From Argyresthia goedartella (taxonomy: Eukaryota > Arthropoda > Insecta > Lepidoptera > Argyresthiidae): 64,000 bases of DNA. Of the stretch, positions 33,187 through 44,800 are shown piece after piece. Position numbers and translations under genes: made by a program. Within the stretch, counting starts at the first letter, position 1; every line of letters begins with the position of its first letter. The notes below the pieces were generated by a model, which was not told where the DNA came from, did no database searches, and worked only from the letters and a program-made list of their open reading frames with translations. The stretch is taken from positions 29,342,906 to 29,406,905 of the forward strand of contig OX463818.1 of NCBI GenBank assembly GCA_949825045.1, in the 5' to 3' direction.

Positions 33187-35786
33187 TCACTTGGGGTGTT
33201 CCGTTGGATGATCGCCGGCTAGGCAACCAGGTCGCGTGGCAGGCGGTAGCGGTCGGGCGGGCGCGAGTGGTACGGCGCCATGTCGCGGAAATGCGGATGT
33301 TGTGAGGTATCCGCACGCGCGAACATGCCCTTCGCCAGCCTCTGGACAAACTGGTCCACTGTTTCCTATCTGAGGTCCCTCTGGATCGTCGTATTCCTCT
33401 CGTAGCGGGGGGCATCGACGATGGTATGCAAAAAGAGGTTCTCTTGGGCTCGGAGTCTCCGTTTGTTCATCTCCGAGCACAGAACGTACCATGCCGGGGC
33501 CGCGTAGGTGAGGCGGGATCTCACGTAGCACTTGTAGATCCCGAGCTTCGCCCTAAAAGGGAGGCTGGAGTCGAGAAGTGGACGCAGCTTGGCGCGTGCC
33601 ACCTTGACCTGGTTGACGACGTTGTCGACATTTTGCTTCATGGTGAGCCGGCGATCGATGGTCACTCCCAGGTACTTCACCTGCGGAGACCACGCGATGT
33701 CCTGTCCTTGGAGCTGGAGTGGTAGAAGGGGGGACTGGCCTGTGATGAGCGCCTGCGTCTTCCCAACGTTGACGGACAACCGCCACTTGGCGAGCCAGTC
33801 GGGCAAGATTTCCAGGGTGCGCTGCAGTATGACGTGCAGCGCGCCGAGCCTGGATCGACGACGCGTAGTAGGCAGCGTCGTCGGCGAAGAGTGCCAGCTG
33901 GGCACCCGGCCCGACTGGGATGTCGTCCGTATTTTGGGAGTAACAGGCTGGAGACAGGCAGGACCCCTGAGGGACGCCGGCTGCAACGGGGTGTTCCTTG
34001 GAGACGGCGTCTTCCACCATCACTCGGAAGCGGCGATTTTTCAGGAAGGAGGCGATGATCTGGACCAGTCTTCTTGGGGCTGGAGACGTCGACAATTTGT
34101 ACAGCAACCCCTCGTGCCATACTCTGTCAAACGCCTTCTCCATGTCCAGGAGTACTGCGACAGTGTATTCCTTCTTGTTTAAACAAACCGTCATGTCATT
34201 TAGTACTCTGGTGAGCTAAAACGTCGTAGAATGCTCGGGCCTGAAGCCGAACTGTTCCGGGCGCGGCTGGATGTGGGGCAGTAGCTTCGCAGCAGGAGTT
34301 TCTCAAACACCTTTGAGATGGTACTCAGTAGAGTTATCGGCCGATAGCTCTCAGGCAGCTTGGAGTTCTTGCCCGGCTTGGGCAACATGATGACCAAGCC
34401 CTCCTTCCATTGGGTTGGGAAGTGGCCCTTGCGCAAGATACCGTTAAACAGGCGCGTAACGGCCGCCACAGTACGTGGCAGCAAATGTAGCAGCGCCATG
34501 TATGCGGTCTGCGCCCGGGGCTTTCCTGGGCTTGGTACGTCTGAATGCACGCATGATCTGGCCGGGCGTGACGACAGTGGGGTCCTCTTCGGGAGCTATC
34601 GGCGAGGCGAAGTACTTTCGCAGGTATCTCTCGACTGCTGCGACGTGCTCCACATCATCCGTAGGGTTAGTCTTGAACTGCTTCTCGAGGCATTCGGCGA
34701 AGATCTCCGCACGGTCTTGGGCTCGAAATCTTGGTAGGCCGTCGTTGCCCAGGATTGGTTGGACGGGAGTTGGAGTAGTCAACAAATCCCGGCATAGGCG
34801 ATGCACGGAGGCGACGTGGTCGCCCATGGACTCGACGTGGCGTTCCCAAGATTCTTTGGGGTGGAGATCAAGTCGGCGCTTCAGCTCTGCCGTCATGTTT
34901 TTGAGCCTGGTTTTCATCGTTGGGCAGCGGGTTTGCTGCCACTGCTTCCGGAGAGTGCGCTTATCGCAGATGAGTGCGCGTAGCTCAGCAGGAGAGGGCT
35001 TCCCCCCGCGAGCTATGGTGTGCGATGATAGGTCGAGCGCGTCTCGGATTTGGCTGGTCAGCAGTGATGCCAGGCGATCAACGTCTTCCGGCTGGTTGAC
35101 TGGACATGTGGTCGAAGACTGGTCGAGAGCGGCGGTGAAGGCGCCCCACTGGTAGCGTCGGCGTGATGGTGGCGGAGAGACCCGGGTGGGCTGGTCCGCC
35201 AGGACGAGAAGTACTGGCCTGTGGTCCGATGGGAGGTCAGGGAGAAACTCGTCGTCGAACGACGTCGATGGTGTCCCAACCGGCCCGCGAATCGAAGTGG
35301 GTGGGCTCGTCGGGACCGATGACATCGTAGTTGTGGCTCACGGAGTTGGCAAGGATGGCGCGTCCAGCTGGGCACACCCTGGTGGAGTTCCAGACGGTGT
35401 GCTAGGCGTTGAGGTCGCCAGCGACGAGTGTCGGATGCGGCGACTGTAGCAACCCCCGTAGCTCAGAGGTGCGGATTGGGGTACTGGGGGGCTTGAACAC
35501 GGCGTACAGTCGCAGCACCTGGCCGGCGACCTGGAGGTCGACGCCCAAAGCATACAGGGATGTATACTCCTGGGCGTCAACGAGCTGGTGGACGATCTTC
35601 CTGCCGACGATGACTGCCAAGCCTCGAAAGGCCCGGCCGCTGGTGGACTTCTCGTCCTTGCGGTAGACGAAGCAGCATCATGAGCATCACGTCGACGCGG
35701 TAGTCCCTCAGGAACACGTGGAGCAGCCGTTTCTTCCCTGTCAGCGACTGCGCGTTCCAGTGGACGACCCTGAGTGGCTCATGCAT
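33187..35786 (-). pseudogene. Jockey ORF2 (endonuclease-RT), many frameshifts
   Basis: The minus-strand start at 35786 (MHEPLRVVHWNAQSLTGKK) opens an APE-type endonuclease; its SDHRP motif is intact near 35225. The RT follows in several frames: ESYRPITLLSTISKVFEKLL (near 34330), VLLDMEKAFDRVWHEGLLYK (near 34150), AGVPQGSCLSP (near 33975), LALFADDAAYY (FADD instead of YADD, near 33890) and VKYLGVTIDRRLTMK (near 33650). At least six frame changes and internal deletions make it non-functional. Confidence 0.9.
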
Positions 35787-36982
35787 TGCGGAGCAGAGCG
35801 GTGAGTCTGTCCAGGGCAGTGGGGTTGCTGAGGAGGGCGAGCAGGGCTGTGAGGTGCCCCAAGTCCTGCTGTCCTATCGCCGCAGCCGGAGTGGCGGCGC
35901 CAGCGGCGGCCGCAGTCTCGCTAGCGGCGAGAGTAGCCGCCGCGGCGCTGGCGGCAGGTGTAGCCGTCGCCTTCTTCTTATTCCCCCCCCCCCCCCCCCC
36001 GCTTCGTCTTCTGCCTGGGGACTCCGTCGTTCGCCTGCGTCATAAGCGATGCGGGCGCCGTTTCTTCCTGCAGATCAGGACGTGGCGGAGGGGGAGGCTG
36101 CATCTTCTTGGGCCCAGGCGCATTAGTGAGCGCCACAGTGCCGGCCTTCTTGTTCCGCGCCTCCTGGCGGAACATGGGGCACATCGCATTGTTGGCCGTA
36201 TGCGGGCCACTGCAGTTGGCGCACGTCGGCGGCTGTTCTTTCGGGCGGGGGCACTCCCGCGCCGAGTGGGGACCGCCGCAACGCACGCACGCCAGGGGGC
36301 GGTGGCACATATGCGACGATTGCCGGAACTGTTGGCACCTGTGGCACTAGGCCGGGCCCTGCTTGGAGCGCCAAGCCTCGATCTTCACCCCCGGCATGTA
36401 CATGAGCTCCGAGATCTCATATACTGCACCGGGGGCACGGTCGGGATTCTTCCGCAGGGACGCGTAGAAGATGCAACTGGGGCGCCGGATCTGCTTGCAG
36501 TACTCGGCCTCCACACCGAGTTTTGCAAGTGCCGCGACGATCTCTTCCGGCGTGGTGTTGGAAGGCAGCCCGCGGATCGCCACCTTCTGGGTCTTGTCGG
36601 CCGGCAGCGAGTAAGAGAACCACGGAACTCCGTGGTCCTTCTCCAGCTTGCACAGATAGCGCTGTACAAGCCGGTACTCGTCGTCGGCCGTGGGGGTGAA
36701 GCGCACAACCTTTTGGTAGGCGCGCGCACTGGGGGCCCGGCCGAGCTCGCTGGCTATTGCCTTGAAGTGTTCGGCCCAGTTGGGTAGGGCCTCCACTATG
36801 AGGGGCGGATAGCGCGGCTGGCGGGGCTGCTTCGGCGCAGCGCCTCCCGACGGGGTGGCGGTGGTGGTGGCGGTCGCGGCTGCGTTCTGCGCGGCGGTAG
36901 AGGCGGGCGGCATTGGGCGGCCGGGCCTTGTTGCGGGCGCGGCGGCGGACGTGTTTGCGGGCGCGGCGGCGGGGCGGGTCAA
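35779..36982 (-). pseudogene. Jockey ORF1 (Gag-like), nonsense codon and poly-G frameshift
   Basis: The N-terminal part is Ala/Pro-rich. Next comes the conserved block YPPLIVEALPNWAEHF with the region that precedes zinc knuckles in Jockey ORF1 (PRE_C2HC type), then three knuckles (CHRCQQF...C, CVRCGGPHSAREC, CANCSGPHTANNAMC). An in-frame TAG near 36349 stands where the related element at 58611 has CAG (Gln) just before CHRC. A run of 18 G on the minus strand (35983-36000) then breaks the frame. The stop TGA overlaps the ORF2 ATG in ATGCATGA (35786-35779). Confidence 0.88.
35983..36000. repeat. Poly-C tract (18 C)
   Basis: An uninterrupted run of C inside the Jockey ORF1 remnant. A similar run of 19 C lies at 40168-40186. 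Length is uncertain in any assembly. Confidence 0.85.
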
Positions 36983-37282
36983 AATATACTTAATGACTGT
37001 CTGAGCTAGTATTCCTAAGCTAGCTGGTATTCTTATCTTGTATAAGTCAGTATTATATAGATATTAAAAATGTGCATTCACTAAAATGGACATAACCTGT
37101 CTCAAAGATTAACCTCGTAGCTTATGTTATCAAATTAATCCCATATTTATATGTTTCAATAGGCTTTGTACAGCCTTGTAAACCTTGTTATTTTTTGATT
37201 GTTTAGCCTAGGATTAATGTACACTGGGTTGTTAAATATTTAAGTTTAAGATTAATAAAGACCTTTTAAAACAAACAAACAA

Positions 37283-37531
37283 CAGTTGCCAATTACACCG
37301 ATGGACTAACTTAAGATATATTTACTGTGATGTAAGAATATTTATTTCTTACACATACATTATCACATTTAATAAAGTGCAATTAAAAGTACTCTTTCAC
37401 TCCACTGCTCGAAAATGTGGCGAAAGATGGTTTGCAATGGTGCTGCAAAACAGGAAAAGTTAAGAAGGACAACAAAAACAATTTTAGCAAGTTTGAACAG
37501 GCCAGAAAAAAAAAGTTGTTAAAAGATCCAG
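37283..37531. repeat. Right member of about 250-bp direct repeat
   Basis: This is the second copy of 31913-32172. It starts directly after the (AAAC)n tail of the positive-strand non-LTR element. Sequence beyond 37531 differs from that beyond 32172. Confidence 0.88.
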
Positions 37532-38562
37532 ATCCAAGTTTGTTCCAATCAGAACACGACTTGTGCTGACCAATCAGAATGACTGGCTACTAAAACTGGT
37601 CTGGTTATTTAATTATTATTTTTATCTATACGGTGACCCATGGCTGGGCAAAGGACTTACCGTACCGAGCTCAGGAATATTTAAAAAAAGTAAACTTAGG
37701 CGGATGTGTGTGAAAGAATTAATGAGTGTAATTTTCAATGCGGTACATTTTTAATGATAACTAAATTTCGAAAGTTTTAAAATGCTTGTTCTACAATGGA
37801 TTCATCAAGTGAAAGTGATTGTGTTGCTTAAATGAAAATTCCACAAGCGCAACGGATGTATGAAGGTACCTAATGTAAATCCAAATAGATATTTCATGAC
37901 AACTTAATGGAGACAAAAAAGACAACATAAGTGACAAATATTATTCGATCATTGTCTTGACAAACTTATCTGTCCTGGTGGCGTAAGCTAATCTCATTCG
38001 TAAGCAATTGAAGCTAACGACGCCGTCATCGGGTCAGATAAGTTTGAGGATCTATACATCCAATTTTCTTGCCAACGCGGCACTTTATGGTACAGTTCGC
38101 GCCAAGTTTATTGTCTCTGAGTAAACTGTCTTGTCTCTCTGACTCACCCCACCTTACCCTAAGCGATAAAGAGAGGTCACAGAGACAAAGAAACTTTGCG
38201 CAGATTTTACCATATTACTTGACATTTTTTGTTTGTCTATGTGTCCCCACTATATTGATCGTGTGCGAATGAATGGGCCAAAAAGTAAAATTCCGGAGAA
38301 TGAACTTGACATAAATAGATTAATAATAAATATTTTGAACCCCACAAGGAGTTGCTTTTTGGAAGCCAAAGCGTTCAGCTCGGTGTTCTGCAACAGCAAT
38401 AATCAAAACAATAATTATAATAGTTTACAACCACCCCGGGACGCGTGCCATTTGTCCCGCCTGAGAACATCCTTACTTCTGGTATCTATCCTCAATATGA
38501 GCGGAAGATGCGATTACTTACATGTAACTTAATGTCAAGATCTTGTGTGTTACTTATGTAGA
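37532..38562. other. Spacer without recognisable gene
   Basis: Moderately AT-rich. The small ORFs at 37563-37754, 38069-38272 and 38233-38532 have no family features. Nothing else seen. Confidence 0.5.
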
Positions 38563-38805
38563 TGTCTCTGCTAGGGGCGCCTAGGTGCCTTGAGTCGTAT
38601 ACTATGGCTTTGACAGCGACGTGGCGAGCTGTATATCTGGACAGCGAGGAAAATGCAGTGCGTGAAGTGTGAATTAGATAGGCTCTGAGCTACGCCCTAA
38701 CTAGGATCGGAGCATTACCTCACTCTCCAGATAAACTACCACGCCACACCGCTGTGACAGCCACAGTGTACGATGCAAGGCGCCTAGGCACCCCTAGCAG
38801 AGACA
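38563..38805. mobile_element. 243-bp MITE with inverted arms of about 95 bp
   Basis: It starts TGTCTCTGCTAGGGG and ends CCCCTAGCAGAGACA. The arms stay alignable as inverted repeats inward for about 95 bp (GCGCCTAGGTGCCTTG against CAAGGCGCCTAGGC; TATCTGGA.AG.GAGG) with scattered mismatches. There is no ORF. No clear target duplication was found next to the ends, so the superfamily is undecided. Confidence 0.8.
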
Positions 38806-39440
38806 ACTAAATTAGTATAACCCGGTGAGCCTGTTACGATTTAGTGTCCAAATGCATGAAACCAATATTATTTCTCCACAGGCTAGTCTACTAGAAGAAC
38901 CCCGGAGTTTATGTCTTACCAATACATAACAATACCCCCTATCATTATCTGAGTTAAAATATTGTAACTTGCCATTATCCTAAAGGTATCAACTGACCTT
39001 GTTAAGCACAGTAAAGTGTCATAAAGCCATGCAACAAATCGCAATATAATCCCACGCCAAGAAGCAGGCAGGTCTCTTGCACGTGCACATGGACCAAAGA
39101 ATCCAAACAAAAACTGGACACAGATAGTTAAACAGAAAATCAAAGAAACAAAAGAAAAGAAATTACAACAACAGCAAAAACCCATTCCTCAACCTACACA
39201 GCTGTAAAACTGTGACGCAAATACGTTTTTTTTCTGCATTACAAGTCCTCTTTATCCATTGAGAATATCCGGACAAAGGACAATGAGCTAAAGCAAAACC
39301 AACTCTAACTAGCAATAACAATTTTTGTTTCGTATGTTAAATAAATAAATACTTAAACATGTGAGAGATAATATTTGAAAAACCGAGAATAAAGGTGCGT
39401 ACCGAATTGCACTAACGAGTAGGTATGTATGTTTCGAACA
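38806..39440 (-). repeat. Possible 3' LTR of the old BEL relict
   Basis: The end GTTTCGAACA (39431-39440) is followed by CTCACCCGCCCGG, just as the BEL-1 and BEL-2 LTR ends (GAATCGAACA) are followed by ATCACCCGCCCGG. About 60 bp before it (AACCGAGAATAAAGGTGCGT, 39382-39401) resembles 49525-49545. The left border is not defined and the rest shows no clear match to the partner, so this is tentative. Confidence 0.4.
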
Positions 39441-41168
39441 CTCACCCGCCCGGAGAGGTCCCAACCTGTCCCATAATCTACGGGCAGACCAGACAATGTT
39501 GGCAACGTGAGGTCAGAGCCCCCGACTAGAACCTCTGCAGACCAGGGGTCTCATAGTTTCCAGGGAATAAGTTAACAATGCGCCCCTTGCGCCAATGCTG
39601 TGGTGGTATAATAGCATCCTTAACCAGCACGAGGTTACAACTACTAGGGGGACTAGTTTTTCAGTGCACTTAAGGCGCTGTTGCAAGATGTGCAGATACT
39701 CGAGCGACCGACCCTTCCACAAATACTGAGTAATCTGCTGGGACATCATCTTGACAACCGATATAATTTCCCTCCCTCGAAGGAGTGCTCGGACAGCGCG
39801 TTAAATGGCTGTCCTATCAATAAATGATCACGAGTTGAAATTGGCTTCGATCTTACAAAACAACGTCGCGAATTCTACAAAAATCAGCGTGGTCTGACTT
39901 ACTATACGCCCTAAAAACGTCCTAGCTCACCTAAGTAAGATTTAAAAAAAAAAACCCCCGAAGGGACGACCAGAAAGACTGTCTGTTCCACTGTATGACC
40001 CGACAGGAGAGGGCCGTCCCAATATCCACCATATAAACATTCAAAAAAATCCAGCCTTGGTGGATAGACGGACAAATACACAGAAATAAGGTGCTTCAAA
40101 AGATCCCACTGGAGTGTGGCGTTGCAGACCGCTGAAACATTCGCAATAGGCCTTTCATTTACCTGCACCCCCCCCCCCCCCCCCCCTCAAGGAAGCAGTA
40201 GCGGGTGACGAGCCAAGTGCGCCAGACCCCAACACAAATGATGCTCAATAGTTCAGGAGACCGACATCCCCTGGATGCACAATCCGACGGGTTCAAATCT
40301 CCTGGAGCATGTCCCCAGGTCAGTGGATCCTCACGGAACCGAATGTGAGAGATACAGTTTGCATCAAAAACCTCTAAGGTATGGACCGAACCCTTCAGCC
40401 AGCACTAAAATAATCTGGCTGCAGTCCATGCATACACCGTATCCTCCAACCATTGCCCTAAATCGTTCGACTTAAAACAGCCCTGTACACCGGAGTCTAA
40501 AAGGGCGCGAACGCATGTTGCGTTGCCTGCCGAACCCCAAACAAACACGGAGACGATGAGCAATACCACTGTCCCAGATGGGGGGCAACAAATGGTTGGG
40601 CCATGAATTCCTGATGCTGCCTAGTCCCTTTGAGCAGGCCGGTCGTTATATGCGAGTGGGACCCAAAACGGCCGACCGGGAGTCCAAGATTCTCAGATGC
40701 CTTTGTGACCGACAATATCAGATTCCACACGTCCGTTTTTATTGTGCTAATCTTAGTCACAATTGGGGTGCTAAATAACCGGTTTAATTGAGCATCAGCT
40801 AATATCCGTTATTATGGTAGCGTCGAATCAAAAGCTGCCTGGCAGTCTCATAATTCCCATCTGTAACAGCTAAATGTGCGGCTAATTCCTTCGCCTCGCC
40901 TCTTAAAGCTGCCAGAAGCTGCGCCTTTTTGATGGATATTGTAATATCAGACCTGAAATGCTTCACCGACCAGCTCCAAGCTTTCTCCGAATGTCGGCAG
41001 CTCTTTGTGCTATGTCGTTCGACATTTTCAAACATTGGTCGATATTGTCTGATAATTTCTATAACTTCACCTGTAATGCCTTTTTCACCAATTCGGCGCG
41101 CTCGTGGATGGATGTAATCCACCGTAGTTCCTTGCTTACAGACGCTTGCAGATCCTTCAACGACATAT
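39441..41168 (-). pseudogene. Old BEL/Pao relict (pol scraps and gag)
   Basis: Read right to left: a gag start at 41168 (MSLKDLQASVSKELRW), a capsid part (SDITISIKKAQLLAALRGEAKELAAHLAVTD...), a gag scrap near 40700 (LILSVTKASENLGLPVG), a protease scrap near 40500, an RNase H scrap near 40300-40450 and an integrase C-terminal scrap near 39600-39750 (GRSLEYLHILQQRLK). It is the same family as BEL-1/BEL-2 but much diverged, with large deletions (RT, most of integrase). A run of 19 C (40168-40186) interrupts it. Confidence 0.82.
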
Positions 41169-41336
41169 TGCAGAACAATAGTTACAATTTACAAAAAACT
41201 TAAATGTTCCCTTGATCCCTTCAATATGTCCTCTGCTAAAAGGAACCCTAAAATATAACCAAGCTAATGTTTAGTCCGAAAAATTATGAAAATTAAGTTT
41301 TCATTCAATGTTTACAGCTATGAGAACAATACACAC
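41169..41336 (-). other. Leader of the old BEL relict, left of the BEL-2 insertion
   Basis: AT-rich sequence between the relict gag start and BEL-2. It ends in ACACAC, which supplies the CACAC target duplication. Confidence 0.55.
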
Positions 41337-41865
41337 TGTTCAGGCTTCTCGGCACCTAATGACCTCATAGGGGCCCATCAGCTACGAGGTAGCGTAGCGA
41401 TCAGTTGCCAAGAAGTGTGAACGTCGGCGGTTCACCGAGCTAAAATGATTGGGTTCGATCTAACCTGGTCTGTGCTTCGGTCCCGTCAACCTCCTGTCTC
41501 TCTGCAAGGCCCGGGTGCACCCTAGGCTCTTCTTGGTAGACAGGTTCTTCAGCCAACCTCCTGTGTGACTGGCGGGCCAGCCTCGATCAGCACAGTGTTC
41601 CAACACAGGTTATGTTACGTGGTAAAAAACCAATCGGCCACGTAAATGCGAACTTTATCTGGTTCGGGGAACCACAACACACTCAGCTATATAGACAATC
41701 CTGAGGGAACCTCGAATACATTCCAGATGGACTGCGATTTAATTTCAATACCCTATCCAAAACGCGTTTACATTGCGAGGGCTTTCGTCTGTCAGTTGTC
41801 AGCAACGTCAAATTCAAAATGGCCGTTCCGAAACCATCGATCGAATATTGATTTGGAATCGAACA
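41337..41865 (-). repeat. BEL-2 3' LTR
   Basis: TG...CA ends; 18 bp shorter than its partner. The C-rich sequence directly right (ATCACCCGCCCGG) is the polypurine tract on the minus strand. Confidence 0.94.
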
Positions 41866-41897
41866 ATCACCCGCCCGGACAGGCACCCACCTGTCCC

Positions 41898-44800
41898 CTA
41901 ATCTACGGGCAGCCGAGACAACGTTGCTACCGCTCGTTTTAGAACCGAGCCTCCTACTAGAACCTCCGCAGACCGGGGCGTCCCGTCCTTGCCAGGGAAC
42001 AAGTTAACAATGCGCCCCCTGCGCCAACGTAGTGGCGGTAGGTTAGCATCCTTAACCAGAACGAGGTCACCAACACTAGGGGGGCTGGTTTTGTCAGTCC
42101 ACTTAAGGCGCTGTTGTAAGATATGCAGATACTCGAGCGACCAACGCTTCCAGAAATTCTGAGTAAACTGCTGCAACATCTGATACCTTGACAACCGATA
42201 CAATTTCACTCCCTCGAAGGGGTGCTCGGGCAACGCGTTAAGTGGCTGTCCTATCAAGAAATGGCCTGGGGTCAGAGCCTCCAGGTCATTTGGATCCGAG
42301 CTGAGCGGACACAACGGTCGCGAATTGAGAACGGCCTCGATCTTACAAAACAATGTCGCGAGCTCCTCAAAAGTCAGCGCGGTCTGACCTACTATACGCC
42401 CCAAGTGCGTCTTAGCTGACTTAACTACGGCCTCAAAAATCCCACCCCAGTGGGGGCAACTCGGTGGGCTGAAGGTCCACTGTATACCCCGACGGGAGAG
42501 GGCCGTTCCAATATCCACTTTATTTACATTCAAAAAGTTGTATATCTCTCGTAAGTATCGTTCCGCACCGACGTAGTTAGTGCCGTTATCAGAGCGGATC
42601 AAAGTTGGAAGTCCCCTTCGAGAAACAAACCTATCCAAACAAGCAATGAAAGCCTCTGTCGAGAGATCAGCAACGAGCTCGAGATGTACCGCCTTGGTGG
42701 ATAAACAAACAAACACACATAGGTACGCCTTGTATTGCTTAGCGGTACGCAATCGTGAACTCTTCACCATAAACGGTCCGGCAAAATCCGTACCAACACC
42801 TGAAAACGGTCTGACCTCATTCACACGATCAGAGGGCAAGTCCCCCATGAGAGGTTGCATCGTGGCAGCCTTAAGTCGATAACAAGGCATGCACCGAAAC
42901 ACGATGTTCGGTATGACACGGCGGGCAGATAAGATCCAAAACTCCCGCTGGAGCGTGGCCAACAACGCGTTACAGCCGGCATGCGCGTTTTTAATATGAC
43001 GATCAGTCACCAGCAATTCAACTAACTGTCCCCCCTTGGGGAGCAGAAGTGGGTGACGAGCCGAATACGACAGATTCGCATTGCGCAATCTTCCTCCTAC
43101 CCGAAGTAACCCGGTCGAATCAACAAAGGGGTTGAGACGCGCGACGGCTCCCTTCAATTTCGAACGTCCACTTCGTATAATCTCCAATTCTGCCCCAAAC
43201 TTCGAGGACTGTACCAACCGGACCAAATTCAGTAGCGACTCGTTTCGCTCTGCCGGAGTCAGAATAGGGTTCAACGTTCGCTGATCGCGAGGAGTACGAC
43301 AATTTCGAGCGAATCTCCTAATCCAAGTGGACACGTTTATCAACTTGTCAAGTGAGCTATACCGGTCCAGCAGAAACCCGGCGTCAGGGTCCTCAGCCTT
43401 CTGGGTAACATGCACGGCCGCTCTGGGGCCATGATCCGAAGATACTACTACATGGCTGTGGGGCCAGTCCGATTCTCTCCTGGCAAGCCAGGGTGGTCCC
43501 CACCACAAATGGTGTCTAACGAGTTCAGGAGCCCGACATCCCCTGGATGCACAATCAGACGGTACATGTCTCCAGGTCAGTGGGACCTCAGACGACACAA
43601 TCTGGGAGACACGGTTCGCAACAAAAACCTCTAAGTTATGGACCGAAGCCTTCAGCCAGCACAAAACAATCTGGCTGTCCGTCCACGCGTACACCGTTTC
43701 CTCCAAAACCACTGACCCACGCAACACTGTTAGAGTGTGATTCAAAAGTTTGGTCAAAAGAGCAGCCCCGGACAGTTCCAGTTTTGGAATCGTCATCCTT
43801 GTCCGAATAGGCGCTACCTTGCTTTTTGCCAAAACCAAACGCACGTCGACCTCCCCGGTGGAGGTGACGGTTCGCAAATAAACCGCTGCCGCAAACCCTC
43901 GTTCAGAGGCATCACAAAACCCGTGAAGGGTTGCCCTGTAATCCCCAGCAGGGACCAATTTCCTCGGCAGCGATACATTATTTATGTCCGATAGCGAGGT
44001 GAACATTCGCGTCCAATCAGTCAACAAATCACCTGAGAGGTGGGTGTCCCAGGTCAACTGAGCCGCCCATAGCCTTTGCATAAAACATTTGAGAGCAAAG
44101 GTGACGGGAGAAATCCATCCATTCGGGTCGAACGTTCTCGCAATCGTTGACAGTACTGACCGCTTCGTCCAAGCCTTCGGTGTTTCTAAAACCACCCGAT
44201 AGGTAAACTCATCATGGACGGGCCGGTACTGAATTCCAAGCACTGACAACATGTTAGGGTTGTCAGGATTCTCAAAAACGTGCGGGTCTTGTTGAAACTC
44301 ATCTGGGAGACCAGCCATCAACTCAGGGGAGTTGGACATCCACTTGCGTAGTTCATAGCCGCCTCGTTCCAGCAATTGAATGAGCTCGTCACGTCGGTCC
44401 AGAGCTTCCTCTACACTGGCTGCCCCTGTGCAGACGTCATCAACGTACAAATCTTGCTCCAGGATAGCGGCGGCTCTAGGATAGCTCACACGGTCACGCG
44501 ACGCCAACTCCCGCAGGGTACGCATCGCCAAATACGGGCTAGACCGTAACCCATACGTGTTCGTGTTCAACTCATAGACCTTGACTGGCTCGGCCGTGGA
44601 CTCACGCCAAAGTATCAACTGATACCTTCTGTCAGCCGGATGAATTACCGTTTGCCTAAACATCATCCGAATGTCTGCGACAAATACAATCTGGTGCCTC
44701 CGAAAGCTCGTGAGAATATCCGAAATATCACGGCTCAACTTGGGTCCCGAATGTAGACACTGATTCAGGGACATCCCGTTCGAGGTAGGTGCTGACCCAT

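Larger units (their letters stand above)
33050..36981 (-). mobile_element. Decayed Jockey-clade non-LTR retrotransposon (minus strand)
   Basis: ORF1 (right) and ORF2 (left) on the minus strand resemble the element at 57660-62420 in order, domains and the overlapping ORF junction. The 5' end is truncated in ORF1 at 36981. The 3' border near 33050 is approximate and lacks an obvious poly(A). It is inserted in the positive-strand non-LTR element. Confidence 0.88.
32173..37282 (+). mobile_element. Positive-strand Jockey-like non-LTR element, internally deleted and interrupted
   Basis: It begins right after the left direct repeat with an untranslated stretch, then an ORF1-like start (32340) that runs into RT C-terminal sequence (32880-33040). 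The minus-strand Jockey element (33050-36981) interrupts it. It resumes at 36982 with a 3' untranslated region ending AATAAAGACC...(AAAC)n at 37252-37282, immediately before the second direct repeat. Most of ORF1 and ORF2 is missing, so this is a deletion derivative. Confidence 0.72.

Noticed and set aside
35774..36787. Open frame of 337 codons on the positive strand
   Set aside because: It is the antisense of the GC-rich Jockey ORF1, which has clear zinc knuckles on the minus strand. The Ala/Arg-rich translation is a composition effect.
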